This document shows, one piece after another, positions 1-9,891 of a stretch of DNA of 64,000 bases. The position numbers were made by a program, and so were the translations under genes. Location of the stretch: contig NW_027480423.1 in the NCBI RefSeq assembly GCF_051401765.1, positions 10,602,001-10,666,000 of the forward strand, read 5' to 3'. The DNA comes from Calliopsis andreniformis (lineage: Eukaryota > Arthropoda > Insecta > Hymenoptera > Andrenidae). Under the pieces are notes generated by a model. That model searched no databases. It saw nothing but the letters and a program-made list of their open reading frames with translations, and was not told where the DNA came from. Every line of letters starts with the position of its first letter. Position 1 is the first letter of the stretch.

Positions 1-226
1 ACTATTCGGTCTGGTGGAGCAACGACCTAGAGTGAAGCCTAGGTTGCTCGGAATGTAGAAATGACCATAACTTTCACACTTGTTGCAATTATTCGTTTTA
101 TACGACGGAAAAACTGTTGCATCTTTATCGTATTTTGTGCTTCTGGCGTTGACTTCTTAGGCCGTAACTATTCGATCTGGTGGAGCACCGCCCTGGAGTG
201 AAACCGAGGTTGCCCGGAACGTAGAA

Positions 227-393
227 ATGACCACTACTATCACACTGGTAGCAAATTATTCCTGCTATACGATGGAAAAGCTGTTGTATTTTTACTGCAT
301 TTTATGCTTCGGGCATTGACTTCTAAGGCCCTAACTATTCAATCTGTTGGAGCAACGCCCTAGGGTGAAGCCTAGGTTGCCCGGAACGTAGAA
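227..393 (+). repeat. 167-bp variant monomer (first of 24 marker copies)
   Basis: This monomer type carries ACCACTACTATCAC in place of ACCATAACTTTCAC and an extra A in GCAAATTATTCC, making it 167 bp. I located 24 copies by the G of the GACC-type motif: 229, 5872, 9025, 13009, 19315, 21308, 35083, 39068, 39899, 40232, 41394, 44549, 45048, 46377, 46710, 48537, 49866, 50199, 50698, 52359, 52692, 54519, 57342 and 60165. None occurs between 21.3 and 35.0 kb. It is the best single landmark for tracing higher-order copies. It is usually preceded by a monomer with GCACCGCCCT. Confidence 0.9.
352..380. other. Conserved imperfect inverted repeat in the monomer (example copy)
   Basis: This is a clean example of a dyad present in most monomers (consensus bases 125-153). 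The outer arms are GCAA (352-355) and TTGC (377-380). The inner arms are CCTAGG (359-364) and CCTAGG (371-376). The loop is GTGAAG, and there is a one-sided CGC bulge between the arms. Monomers with CCTAGGG have full 6-bp inner arms; those with CCTAGAG keep 5 bp. It could extrude as a cruciform or be a protein dyad site. No binding protein can be named. Confidence 0.7.
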
Positions 394-424
394 ATGACCA
401 TAACTTTCGCACTGGTTGCAATTA

Positions 425-440
425 TTCGTTTTATACGATG
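425..440 (+). other. CENP-B-box-like motif in the monomer (example copy)
   Basis: The 16-mer TTCGTTTTATACGATG sits at consensus bases 32-47 of most monomers. Against the nine essential bases of the mammalian CENP-B box (TTCG, A, CGGG with fixed spacing) it matches seven: TTCG, the A, and the first CG. The last two Gs are replaced by AT. It also has short dyad arms, TCGT and ACGA. Common variants change ACGATGG to ACAATGG or ATGATGG and so lose the second CpG. Plants have no proven CENP-B, so this may be chance. The similarity is seen; a function is not. Confidence 0.3.
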
Positions 441-3400
441 GAAAAACTGTTGTATTTATATTGTATTTTATGCTTCTGGTGTTCACTTCTTAGGCCCTAA
501 CTATTCGATCTGGTGGAACAACGGCCTAGGGTGAAGCATAGGTAGCCAGGAACGTAGAAATGACCATAACTTTCACACTGGTAGCAATTATTCGTTTTAT
601 ACGATGGAAAAACTGTTCTATTTATTTTGTATTTTATGCTTCGGGCGTTGACTTCTAAGGCCCTAACTGTTTGATCAGGTGGAGCAACGCCCTAGAGTGA
701 AGCCTAGGTTGCCTGGAACGTAGAAATGACCATACCTTTCACACGGGTTGCAATTATTCCTGTTATACGATGGAAAGACTGTTGTACTTTTATTGTATTT
801 TATGCTTCAGGCGTTGACTTCTGAGGCCGTAGCTATTCGATGTGGTGGAAGAACGCCATAGAGTGAAGCGTGGGTTGCCCGGAACGTAGAAATGACCATA
901 ACTTTCATACTGGTTGCAATTATTCGTTTTATATGATGGAATAACTGTTGTATTTATATTGTATTTTATGCTTCAGGCGTTCACTTCTGAGGCCGTAGCT
1001 ATTCGATGTGGTGGAAGAACGCCATAGAGTGAAGCCTGGGTTGCCCGGAACGTAGAAATGACCATAACTTTCATACTGGTTGCAATTATTCGTTTTATAT
1101 GATGCAATAACTGTTGTATTTATATTGTATTTTATGCTGCTGGCGTTCACTTCTTAGGCCCTAACTATTCGATCTGGTGGAACAACGACCTGGGGTGAAG
1201 CCTAGGTTGCCCGGAACGTAGGAATGACCATAACTTTCACACTGATTGCAATTATTCGTTTTATACGATGGAAAAGCTGTTGTATTTATATCGTATTTTT
1301 TGCTTCTGGCGTTGACTTCTTAGGCCGGAGCTATTCGATCTGGTGGAGCAACGCCCTAGGGTGAAGCCTAGGTTGCTCGGAAAGTATAAATGACCATATG
1401 TTTCATACTGGTTGCAATTATTCATTTTATACGATGGAAAAACTGTTGTATTTTTATTGCATTTTATGCTTCGGGCATTGACTTCCAAGGTCCTAACTAT
1501 TCAATCTGTTGGAGCAACGCCCTAGGGTGAAGCGTAGGTTGCGCGAAAAGTAGAAATGACAATAACTTTCACACTGGGTGCAATTATTCGTTTAATACGA
1601 TGGAAAAGCTGTTGCATCTTTATTGTATTATATACTTCTGTCGTTGACGTATAAGGCCGTAGCTATTAGATGTGGTTGAGCAACGCACTAGACTGACGCC
1701 TAGGTTGCTCGGAACGTGGAATGACCATTACTTTCGCAATGTTTGCAATTATTTATTTTATACGATGGAAAAACTGTTGTACTTATATTGTATTTTATGC
1801 GTCTGGCGTTGATTTCTATGGCCCTAACTATTCGATCTGGTGGAGCAACGCCCTAGAGTGAAGCCTAGGTTGACCGGAACGTAGATATGACCATCACTTT
1901 CAAACTGGTTGCAATTAATCCTTTTATACGATGGAAAAACTGTTGTATTTTTATTGCATTTTATGCTTCGGGCATTAACTTCTAAGGCCCTAACTATTCA
2001 ATCTGTAAGAGCAACGTCCTAGGGTGTATCCTAGGTTGCCCGTAATGTAGAAATGACCCTAGCTTTCATACTGGTTGCAATTATTCGTTTTGTATGATGG
2101 AAAAACTGTTGTATTTATATTGTATTTTATGCTTCTGGCGTTGACTTCTAAGGCCCTCACTATTCTATCTGGTGGATCAACGCCCTAGAGTGAAGCCTAG
2201 GTTGCTCGGAATGTAGAAATGACCATAACATTCACACTGGTTGAAATTATTCGTTTTACACGATGGAAAAACTGTTGTATTTATATTGTATTTTATGCTT
2301 CGGCCGTTGACTTCTAAGGCCCTAACTGTTTGATCTGGTGGAGCATCGCCCTAGAGTGAAGCCTAGGTTGCTCGAAATGTAGAAATGACCATAACTTTCA
2401 CACTGGTTGCTATCATTCGTTTTATATGATGGAAAAACTGTTGTATTTATATTGTATTTTATGCTTCTGGCGTTCACTTCTTAGGCCCTAACTATCCGAT
2501 CTGGCGGAACAACGGCCTAGGGTGAAGCCTAGGTTGCCCAGAACGTAGAAATGACCATAACTTTTACACTGGTAGCAATAATTCGTTTTATACAATGGAA
2601 AAACTGTTCTATTTATTTTCTATTTAATGCTTCGGGCGTTGAATTCTAAGGCCCCAACTGTTTGATCTGGTGGAGCAACGCCCTAGAGTGAAGCCTAGGT
2701 TGCCTGGAACGTAGAAATGACCATCGCTTTCACACGGGTTGCAATTATTCCTGTTATAGGATGGAAAGACTGTTGTACTTTTATTGTATTTTATACTTCA
2801 GGCGTTGACTTCTGAGGCCGTAGCTATTCGATGTGGTGGAAGAACGCCATACAGTGAAGCCTAGGTTGCCCGGAACGTAGAAATGACCATAACTTTCACA
2901 CTGGTTGCAATTATTTGTTTTATACGATGGAAAAGCTGTTGTATTTATATCGTATTTTATGCTTCGGGCGTTGACTTCTAAGGCCCTAACTGTTTGATCT
3001 GGTGGAGCAACGCCCTAGAGTGAAGCCTAGGTTGCCCGGAACGTAGAGATGACCATAACTTTCACACTGGTTGCTATTATTCGTTTTATACGATGGAAAA
3101 ACTGTTGTATTTATATTGTATTATATGCTTCTGGCGTTGACTTTTAATGCACTAACTATTCGATCTGGCGGAGCAACGCCCTAGAGTGAAGCCGAGGTTT
3201 CCCGGAACGTAGAAATGACCGTCACTTTCAAACTGGTTGCAATTATTCGTTTTAAACGATGGAAAAACTGTTGTGTTTATATTGTATTTTATGCTTCTGT
3301 CGTTGACTTCTAAGGCCCTCACTATTCTATCTGGTGGATCAACGCCCTAGAGTGAAGCCTAGGTTGCTCGGAATGTAGAAATGACCATAACATTCACACT

Positions 3401-4707
3401 GGTTGAAATTATTCGTTTTACACGATGGAAAAACTGTTGTATTTATATTGTATTTTATGCTTCTGGCGTTCACTTCTTAGGCCCTAACTATTCGATCTGG
3501 TGGAACAACGCCCTAGAGTGAAGCCTAGGTTGCCCGGAACGTAGAAATGACCATAACTTTCACACTGGTTGCTATTATTCGTTTTATATGATGGAAAAAC
3601 TGTTATATTTATATTGTATTTTATGCTTCTGGCGTTCACTTCTTAGGCCCTAACTATTCGATCTGGTGGAACAACGCCCTAGAGTGAAGCCTAGGTTGCC
3701 CGGAACGTAGAAATGACCATAACTTTCACACTGGTTGCTATTATTCGTTTTATATGATGGAAAAACTTTTATATTTATATTGTATTTTATGCTTCTGGCG
3801 TTCACTTCTTAGGCCCTAACTGTTCGATCTGGTGGAACAACGCCCTATGGTGAAGCCTAGGTTGACCGGAACGTAGAAATGACCATAACTTTCACACCGG
3901 TAGCAATTATTCGTTTTACACGATGGAAAAACTGTTCTATTTATTTTGTATTTTATGCATCGTGCGTTGACTTCTAAGGCCCTAACTATTCAATCTGTTG
4001 GAGCACCGCCCGAGGGTGAAGCCTAGGTTGCCGGGAAAGTAGAAATGACGTTAGCTTTCACACTGGTTGCTATTATTCGTTCTATACGATGGAAAAACTG
4101 TTATATTTATATTGTACCTTATGCTTCTGGCGTTGACTTCTTAGGCCCTAACAATTCGATCTGGTGGAAAAACGACCTAGAGTGAGGCCTAGGTTGCCCG
4201 GAACGTAGAACTGACCATAACTTTTACACTGGTAGCAATTATTCGTGTTATACAATGGAAAAACTGTTCTATTTATTTTGTATTTTATGCTTCGGGCGTT
4301 GACTTCTAAGGCCCTAGCTGTTTGAACTGGTGGAGCAACGCCCTAGATGAAGCCTAGGTTGCCCGGAACGTAGAAGTGACCATAACTTTCACACTGGTTG
4401 CTATTATTTTTTCTATACGATGGAAAAACTGTTGTATTTATATTGTACTTTATGCTTCTGTCGTTCACTTCTTAGGCCCTAACTATTCGATCTGGTGGAG
4501 CAACGGCCTAGGGTGAAGCCTAGGTTGCCCGGAACGTAGAAATGGCCATAACATTCACACTGGTTTCAATTATTCGTTCTATATGGTGGAAAAACTGTTG
4601 TATTTATATTGTATTTTATGCTTCTGGCGTTGACTTCTAAGGCCCTAACTATTCGATCAGGTGGAGCTACGCCCTAGAGTTAAGCCTAGGTTGCTCGAAA
4701 TGTAGAA

Positions 4708-6430
4708 ATGACCATAGCTTTCACACTGGTTGCAATTATTCGTTTTATACGATGGAAAGGCTGTTGTATTTATATCGTATTTTATGCTTCTGGCGTTGAC
4801 TTCTTAGGCCCTAACTACTCCATCTGGTGGAGCAACGCCCTAGGGTGAAGCCTAGGTTGCCCGGAACGTAGAAATGGCCTTAACTTTTACACTGGTAGCA
4901 ATTATTCGTTTTATACAATGGAAAAACTGTTGTATTTATTTTGTATTTTATTCTTCTGGTGTTGACTTCTTAGGCCCTAACTATTCGATCTGGTGGAACA
5001 ACGCCCTAGAGTGAAGCCTAGGTTGCCCGGAACGTAGAAATGACCATAACTTTCACACTGGTTGCTATTATTCGTTTTATACGATGGAAAAGCCGTTATA
5101 TTTATATTGTATTTTATGCTTCTGGCGTTGGCTTCTGAGGCCATTGCTATTCGATGTGGTGGAAGAACGCCATAGAGTGATGCCTAGGTAGCCCGGAACG
5201 TAGAAATGTCCATATCTTTCACAGTGTTTGCAATTATTCATTTTATACGATGGCAAAGCTGTTGCATTTATATTGTATTTTATGCTTCTGGCGTTGACTT
5301 CTTAGGCCCTAACTATTCGATCAGGTGGAGCGATGCCTCAGAGTTAAGTCTAGGATGCCCGAAACGCCGAAATGATAATTTCTTTCACGCTTGTTGCAAT
5401 TATTCCTGTTATAGGATGGAAAGACTGTTGTATTTTTATTGTATTTTATACTTCAGGCGCTGACTTCTGAGGCCGTAGCTATTCGATGTGGTGGAAGAAC
5501 GCCATACAGTGAAGCCTAGGTTGCCCAGAACGTAGAAATGACCATTACTTTCACACTGTTTGCAATGATTCCTTTTATACGATGGAAAAGCTGTTGTATT
5601 TATATCGTATTTAATGCTTCTGGCGTTGACTTCTAAGGACCTAACTATTCGGTCTGGTGGAGCAACGCCCTAGAGTGAAGCCTAGGTTGCTCGGAATGTA
5701 GAAATGACCATAACTTTCACACTGGTTGCAATTATTCGTTTTATACGACGGAAAAACTGTTGCATCTTTATCGTATTTTGTGCTTCTTGCGTTGACTTCT
5801 TAGGCCGTAACTATTCGATCTGGTGGAGCACCGCCCTGGAGTGAAACCTAGGTTGCCCGGAACGTAGAAATGATCACTACTATCACACTGGTAGCAAATT
5901 ATTCCTGCTATACGATGGAAAAGCTGTTGTATTTTTATTGCATTTTATGCTTCGGGCATTGACTTCTAAGGCCCTAACTATTCAATCTGTTGGAGCAACG
6001 CCCTAGGGTGAAGCCTAGGTTGCCCGGAACGTAGAAATGACCATAACTTTCGCACTGGTTGCAATTATTCGTTTTATACGATGGAAAAGCTGTTGTATTT
6101 ATATCGTATTTTATGCTTCTGGCGTTGACTTCTTAGTCCCTAACTATTCCATCTGGTGGAACAACGCCCCAGGGTGCAGTCTAGGATGCCCAGAAAGTAG
6201 AAATGACCATAACTTTCACACTGGTAGCAATTATTCGTTTTATACGATGGAAAAACTGTTCTATTTATTTTATATTTTATGCTTCGGGCGTTGACTTCTA
6301 AGACCCTAACTATTCGATCTGGTGGAGCAACGCCCTAGAGTGAAGCCTAGGTTGCCCGGTACGTAGAAATGACCATCACTATCGAACTGGTTGCAATTAT
6401 TTGTTTTATACGATGGAAAAGCTGTTGTAT
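4708..6430 (+). repeat. Ten-monomer block, copy 1 of a 3153-bp-offset duplication
   Basis: This block matches 7861-9583 at a constant offset of 3153 bp (19 monomers minus 1 base). Shared landmarks are ATGACCATAGC (4708 and 7861), AATGGCC (near 4874 and 8027), the ATGTCCATATC module (5206 and 8359), the 167-bp marker (5872 and 9025) and the TTTCGCACTGG monomer (6037 and 9190). Similarity stops near 6430, where the two copies continue into different monomers. The module starting at 5206 has CGCCGAAATGATAATTTC, the most divergent monomer start in the array. Confidence 0.8.
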
Positions 6431-7860
6431 TTATACCGTATTTTATGCTTCTGGCGTTGACTTCTTAGGCCCTAACTACTCCATCTGGTGGAACAACGCC
6501 CTAGGGTGAAGCCTAGGTTGCCCGGAAAGTAGAAATGACCATAACTTCACACTGGTAACAATTATTCGTTTTATACGATGGAAAAACTGTTCTATTTATT
6601 TTGTATTTTATGCTTCGGGCGTTGACTTCTAAGGGCCTAACTATTCGATCTGGTAGGGCAACGCCCTAGAGTGAAGCCTAGTTTGCCCCGTACGTAGAAT
6701 TGACCATAAGTTCCATACTGGTTGCAATTATTCGTTTTATACGATGGAAAAACTGTTGTATTTATATTGTATTTTATGCTTCTGGCGTTCACTTCTTAGG
6801 CCCTAACTATACGATCTGGAGGTCCAACGCCTTAGGGTGAAGCCTAGGTTGCCCGGAACGTAGAAATGACCATAACTTTCACACTGGTTGCCATTATTCG
6901 TTTTATACGATGGAAAAACTGTTATATTTATATTGTATTTAAGCTTCTGGCGTTGACTTCTGAGGCCGTTGCTATTCGATGTGGTGGAAGAACGCCATAG
7001 AGTGAAGCCTAGGTAGCCCGGATCGTAGAAATGTCCATATCTTTCACACTGTTTGCAATTTTTCGTTTCATACGATGGAAAAACTGTTTTATTTATTTTG
7101 TATTTTATGCTTCGGGCGTTGACTTCTAAGGCCCTAACTATTCGATCTGGTGTTGCAACGCCCTAGAGTGCAGCCTAGATTGCCCGGAACGTAGAAATGA
7201 CCATAACTTTCACACTGGTTGCTATCATTCGTTTTATATGATGGAAAAACTGTTGTATTTATTTTGTATTTTATGCTTCTGGCGTTCACTTCTTAGGCCC
7301 TAACTATTCGATCTGGTGGAACAACGGCCTAGGGTGAAGCCTAGGTTGCCCGGAACGTAGAAATGACCACAACTTTTACACTGGTAGCAATTATTCGCTT
7401 TATACAATGGAAAAAGTGTTCTATTTATTTTGTATTTAATGCTTCGGGCGTTGACTTCCAAGGCCCTAACTGTTTGATCTGGTGGAGCAACGCCCTAGAG
7501 TGAAGCCTAGGTTGCCTGGAACGTAGAAATGACCATACCTTTCACACGGGTTGCAATTATTCCTGTTATAGGATGGAAAGACTGTTGTATTTTTATTGTA
7601 TTTTATACTTCAGGCGTTGACTTCTGAGGCCGTAGCTATCCGATGTGGTGGAAGAACGCCATACAATGAAGCCTAGGTTGCCCGGAACGTAGAAACGACC
7701 ATAACTTTCACACTGGTTGCAATTATTTGTTTTATACGATGGAAAAGCTGTTGTATTTATATCGTATTTTATGCTTCTGGCGTTGACCTCTTAGGCCCTA
7801 ACTATTCCATCTGGTGGAACAACGCCCTAGAGTAAAGCCCAGGTTGCACGGAACGTAGAA
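6431..7860 (+). repeat. Module copied later at 13829, 23123 and 25778
   Basis: From TACGTAGAATTG at 6691 to the AGTAAAGCCCAGG monomer just before 7861, this stretch is almost the same as 13829-14998 (offset 7138, exactly 43 monomers). It also matches 23123-24294 and 25778 onward. It contains a 165-bp HindIII-type monomer (6941) followed by an ATGTCCATATC monomer (7031). It appears to be the oldest visible relative of the 8-monomer unit amplified at 22-31 kb. Confidence 0.75.
6866..7030 (+). repeat. 165-bp variant monomer with a HindIII site (example)
   Basis: In this type GTATTTTATGCTTC becomes GTATTTAAGCTTC (or GTATTCAAGCTTC). One base is lost and AAGCTT is created. I found the 165-bp form with AAGCTT at 6941, 12088, 12585, 14079, 18394, 18891, 22046, 23373, 26028 and 28517. 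A related form that creates AAGCTT without the deletion lies at 10428, 16735, 61734 and 63063. None was seen between 28.5 and 61.7 kb, so this marker is complementary to the 167-bp type. Confidence 0.85.
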
Positions 7861-9583
7861 ATGACCATAGCTTTCACACTGGTTGCAATTATTCGTTTTA
7901 TACGATGGAAAAGCTGTTGTATTTATATCGTATTTTATGTTTCTGGCGTTGACTTCTTAGGCCCTAACTATTCCATCTGGTGGAACAACGCCCTAGGGTG
8001 AAGCCTAGGTTGCCCGGAACGTAGAAATGGCCATAACTTTTACACTGGTAGCAATTATTCGTTTTATACAATGGAAAAACTGTTGTATTTATTTTGTATT
8101 TTATTCTTCTGGTGTTGACTTCTTAGGCCCTAACTATTCGATCTGGTGGAACAACGCCCTAGAGTGAAGCCTAGGTTGCCCGGAACGTAGAAATGACCAT
8201 AACTTTCACACTGGTTGCTATTATTCGTTTTACACGATGGAAAAGCCGTTATATTTATATTGTATTTTATGCTTCTGGCGTTGGCTTCTGAGGCCGTTGC
8301 TATTCGATGTGGTGGAAGAACGCCATAGAGTGAAGCCTAGGTAGCCCGGAACGTAGAAATGTCCATATCTTTCACACTGTTTGCAATTATTCATTTTATA
8401 CGATGGCAAAGCTGTTGTATTTATATTGTATTTTATGCTTCTGGCGTTGACTTCTTAGGCCCTAACTCTTCGATCAGGTGGAGCGATGCCTCAGAGTTAA
8501 GTCTAGGATGCCCGAAACGCCGAAATGATAATTTCTTTCACGCTTGTTGCAATTATTCCTGTTATAGGATGGAAAGACAGTTGTATTTTTATTGTATTTT
8601 ATACTTCAGGCGCTGACTTCTGAGGCCGTAGCTATTCGATGTGGTGGGAGAACGCCATACAGTGAAGCCTAGGTTGCCCGGAACGTAGAAATGACCATTA
8701 CTTTCACACTGTTTGCAATTATTCCTTTTATACGATGGAAAAGCTGTTGTATTTATATCGTATTTAATGCTTCTGGCGTTGACTTCTAAGGACCTAACTA
8801 TTCGGTCTGGTGGAGCAACGCCCTAGAGTGAAGCCTAGGTTGCTCGGAATGTAGAAATGACCATAACTTTCACACTGGTTGCAATTATTCGTTTTATACG
8901 ACGGAAAAACTGTTGCATCTTTATCGTATTTTGTGCTTCTGGCGTTGACTTCTTAGGCCGTAACTATTCGATCTGGTGGAGCACCGCCCTGGAGTGAAAC
9001 CTAGGTTCCCCGGAACGTAGAAATGACCACTACTATCACACTGGTAGCAAATTACTCCTGCTATACGATGGAAAAGCTGTTGTATTTTTATTGCATTTTA
9101 TGCTTCGGGCATTGACTTCTAAGGCCTTAACTATTCAATCTGTTGGAGCAACGCCCCAGGGTGAAGCCTAGGTTGCCCGGAACGTAGAAATGACCATAAC
9201 TTTCGCACTGGTTGCAATTATTCGTTTTATACGATGGAAAAGCTGTTGTATTTATATCGTATTTTATGCTTCTGGCGTTGACTTCTGAGGCCCTAACTAT
9301 TCCATCTGGTGGAACAACGCCCCAGGGTGCAATCTAGGTTGCCCGGAAAGTAGAAATGACCATAACTGTCACACTGGTAGCAATTATTCGTTTTATACGA
9401 TGGAAAAACTGTTCTATTTATTTTATATTTTATGCTACGGGCGTTGACTTCTAAGACCCTAACTATTCGATCTGGTGGAGCAACGCCCTAGAGTGAAGCC
9501 TAGGTTGCCCGGTACGTAGAAATGACCATCACTATCAAACTGGTTGCAATTATTTGTTTTATACGATGGAAAAGCTGTTGTAT
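7861..9583 (+). repeat. Ten-monomer block, copy 2 of the 3153-bp-offset duplication
   Basis: Partner of 4708-6430, with only scattered single-base differences on reading. After about 9583 the sequence switches to monomers resembling the left segment: the GGGCATTAACTTC type occurs near 1970 and again near 9603. This suggests the block was joined to a different part of the array during exchange. Confidence 0.8.
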
Positions 9584-9891
9584 TTTTATTGCATTTTATG
9601 CATCGGGCATTAACTTCTAAGGCCCTAACTATTCAATCTGTAAGAGCAACGCCCTAGGGTGTATCCTAGGTTGCCCGGAATGTGGAAATGACCCTAGCTT
9701 TCATACTGGTTGCAATTATTCGTTTTGTATGATGGAAAAACTGTTGTATTTATATTGTATTTTATGCTTCTGGCGTTCACTTCTTAGGCCCTAACTATTC
9801 GATCTGGTGGAACAACGTCCTAGAGTGAGGCCTAGGTTGCCCGGAACGTTGAAATGACCATCACTTCCATACTGGTAGCATTTATTCGTTC
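9584..9891 (+). repeat. Short mosaic stretch, relative of 61.1 kb
   Basis: About two monomers. The one with GTCCTAGAGTGAGG followed by ACCATCACTTCCATACTGG (G of GACC at 9856) has a close relative near 61162, 51 kb away. The following monomers, with the GTAGCCTAGTTTGACC type, also match there. No other feature was seen. Confidence 0.65.

Larger units (their letters stand above)
1..4707 (+). repeat. Left segment: diverged mosaic monomers, weak higher-order structure
   Basis: About 28 monomers differ from their neighbours at many positions and form no long regular unit. Local traces of exchange exist. Two adjacent monomers starting at 3547 and 3713 are almost identical. A monomer pair marked by CCCTCACTATTCTATC recurs seven monomers apart (2154 and 3316, 1162 bp). 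Bases 1-500 match the start of the 167-bp marker module seen again near 5640 and 8790. Many monomer types that are amplified further right already occur here as single copies, for example the GTTGAAATTATTCG type near 2240 and 3400. No gene or other feature was seen. Confidence 0.75.

Noticed and set aside
352..380. The CCTAGG hairpin as a transcription terminator
   Set aside because: No T-run follows it, no gene precedes it and it is present in almost every monomer.
425..440. A true CENP-B box
   Set aside because: Two of the essential Gs are missing in nearly all monomers and the likely host has no proven CENP-B. Kept only as a resemblance.
489..500. Telomere-like TTAGG and CCCTAA strings (TTAGGCCCTAA)
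   Set aside because: They occur once per monomer as a short palindrome around one C, never as tandem telomere repeats. Chance overlap with the telomere unit.
929..1150. Minus-strand open frames of 63-75 codons (MNARSIKYN type)
   Set aside because: Complement of the AT-rich half of the monomer, present wherever a stop is mutated. Same explanation as the plus-strand frames.
5206..5463. Recurrent 85-codon open frames with hydrophobic translation (MSISFT and MTITF types), seen at many places on the plus strand
   Set aside because: They are the same satellite phase read over 1.5 monomers. The frame shifts every 166 bp, copies recur with the repeat and carry ordinary satellite changes, and there is no ribosome-binding or splice context. 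Not genes.
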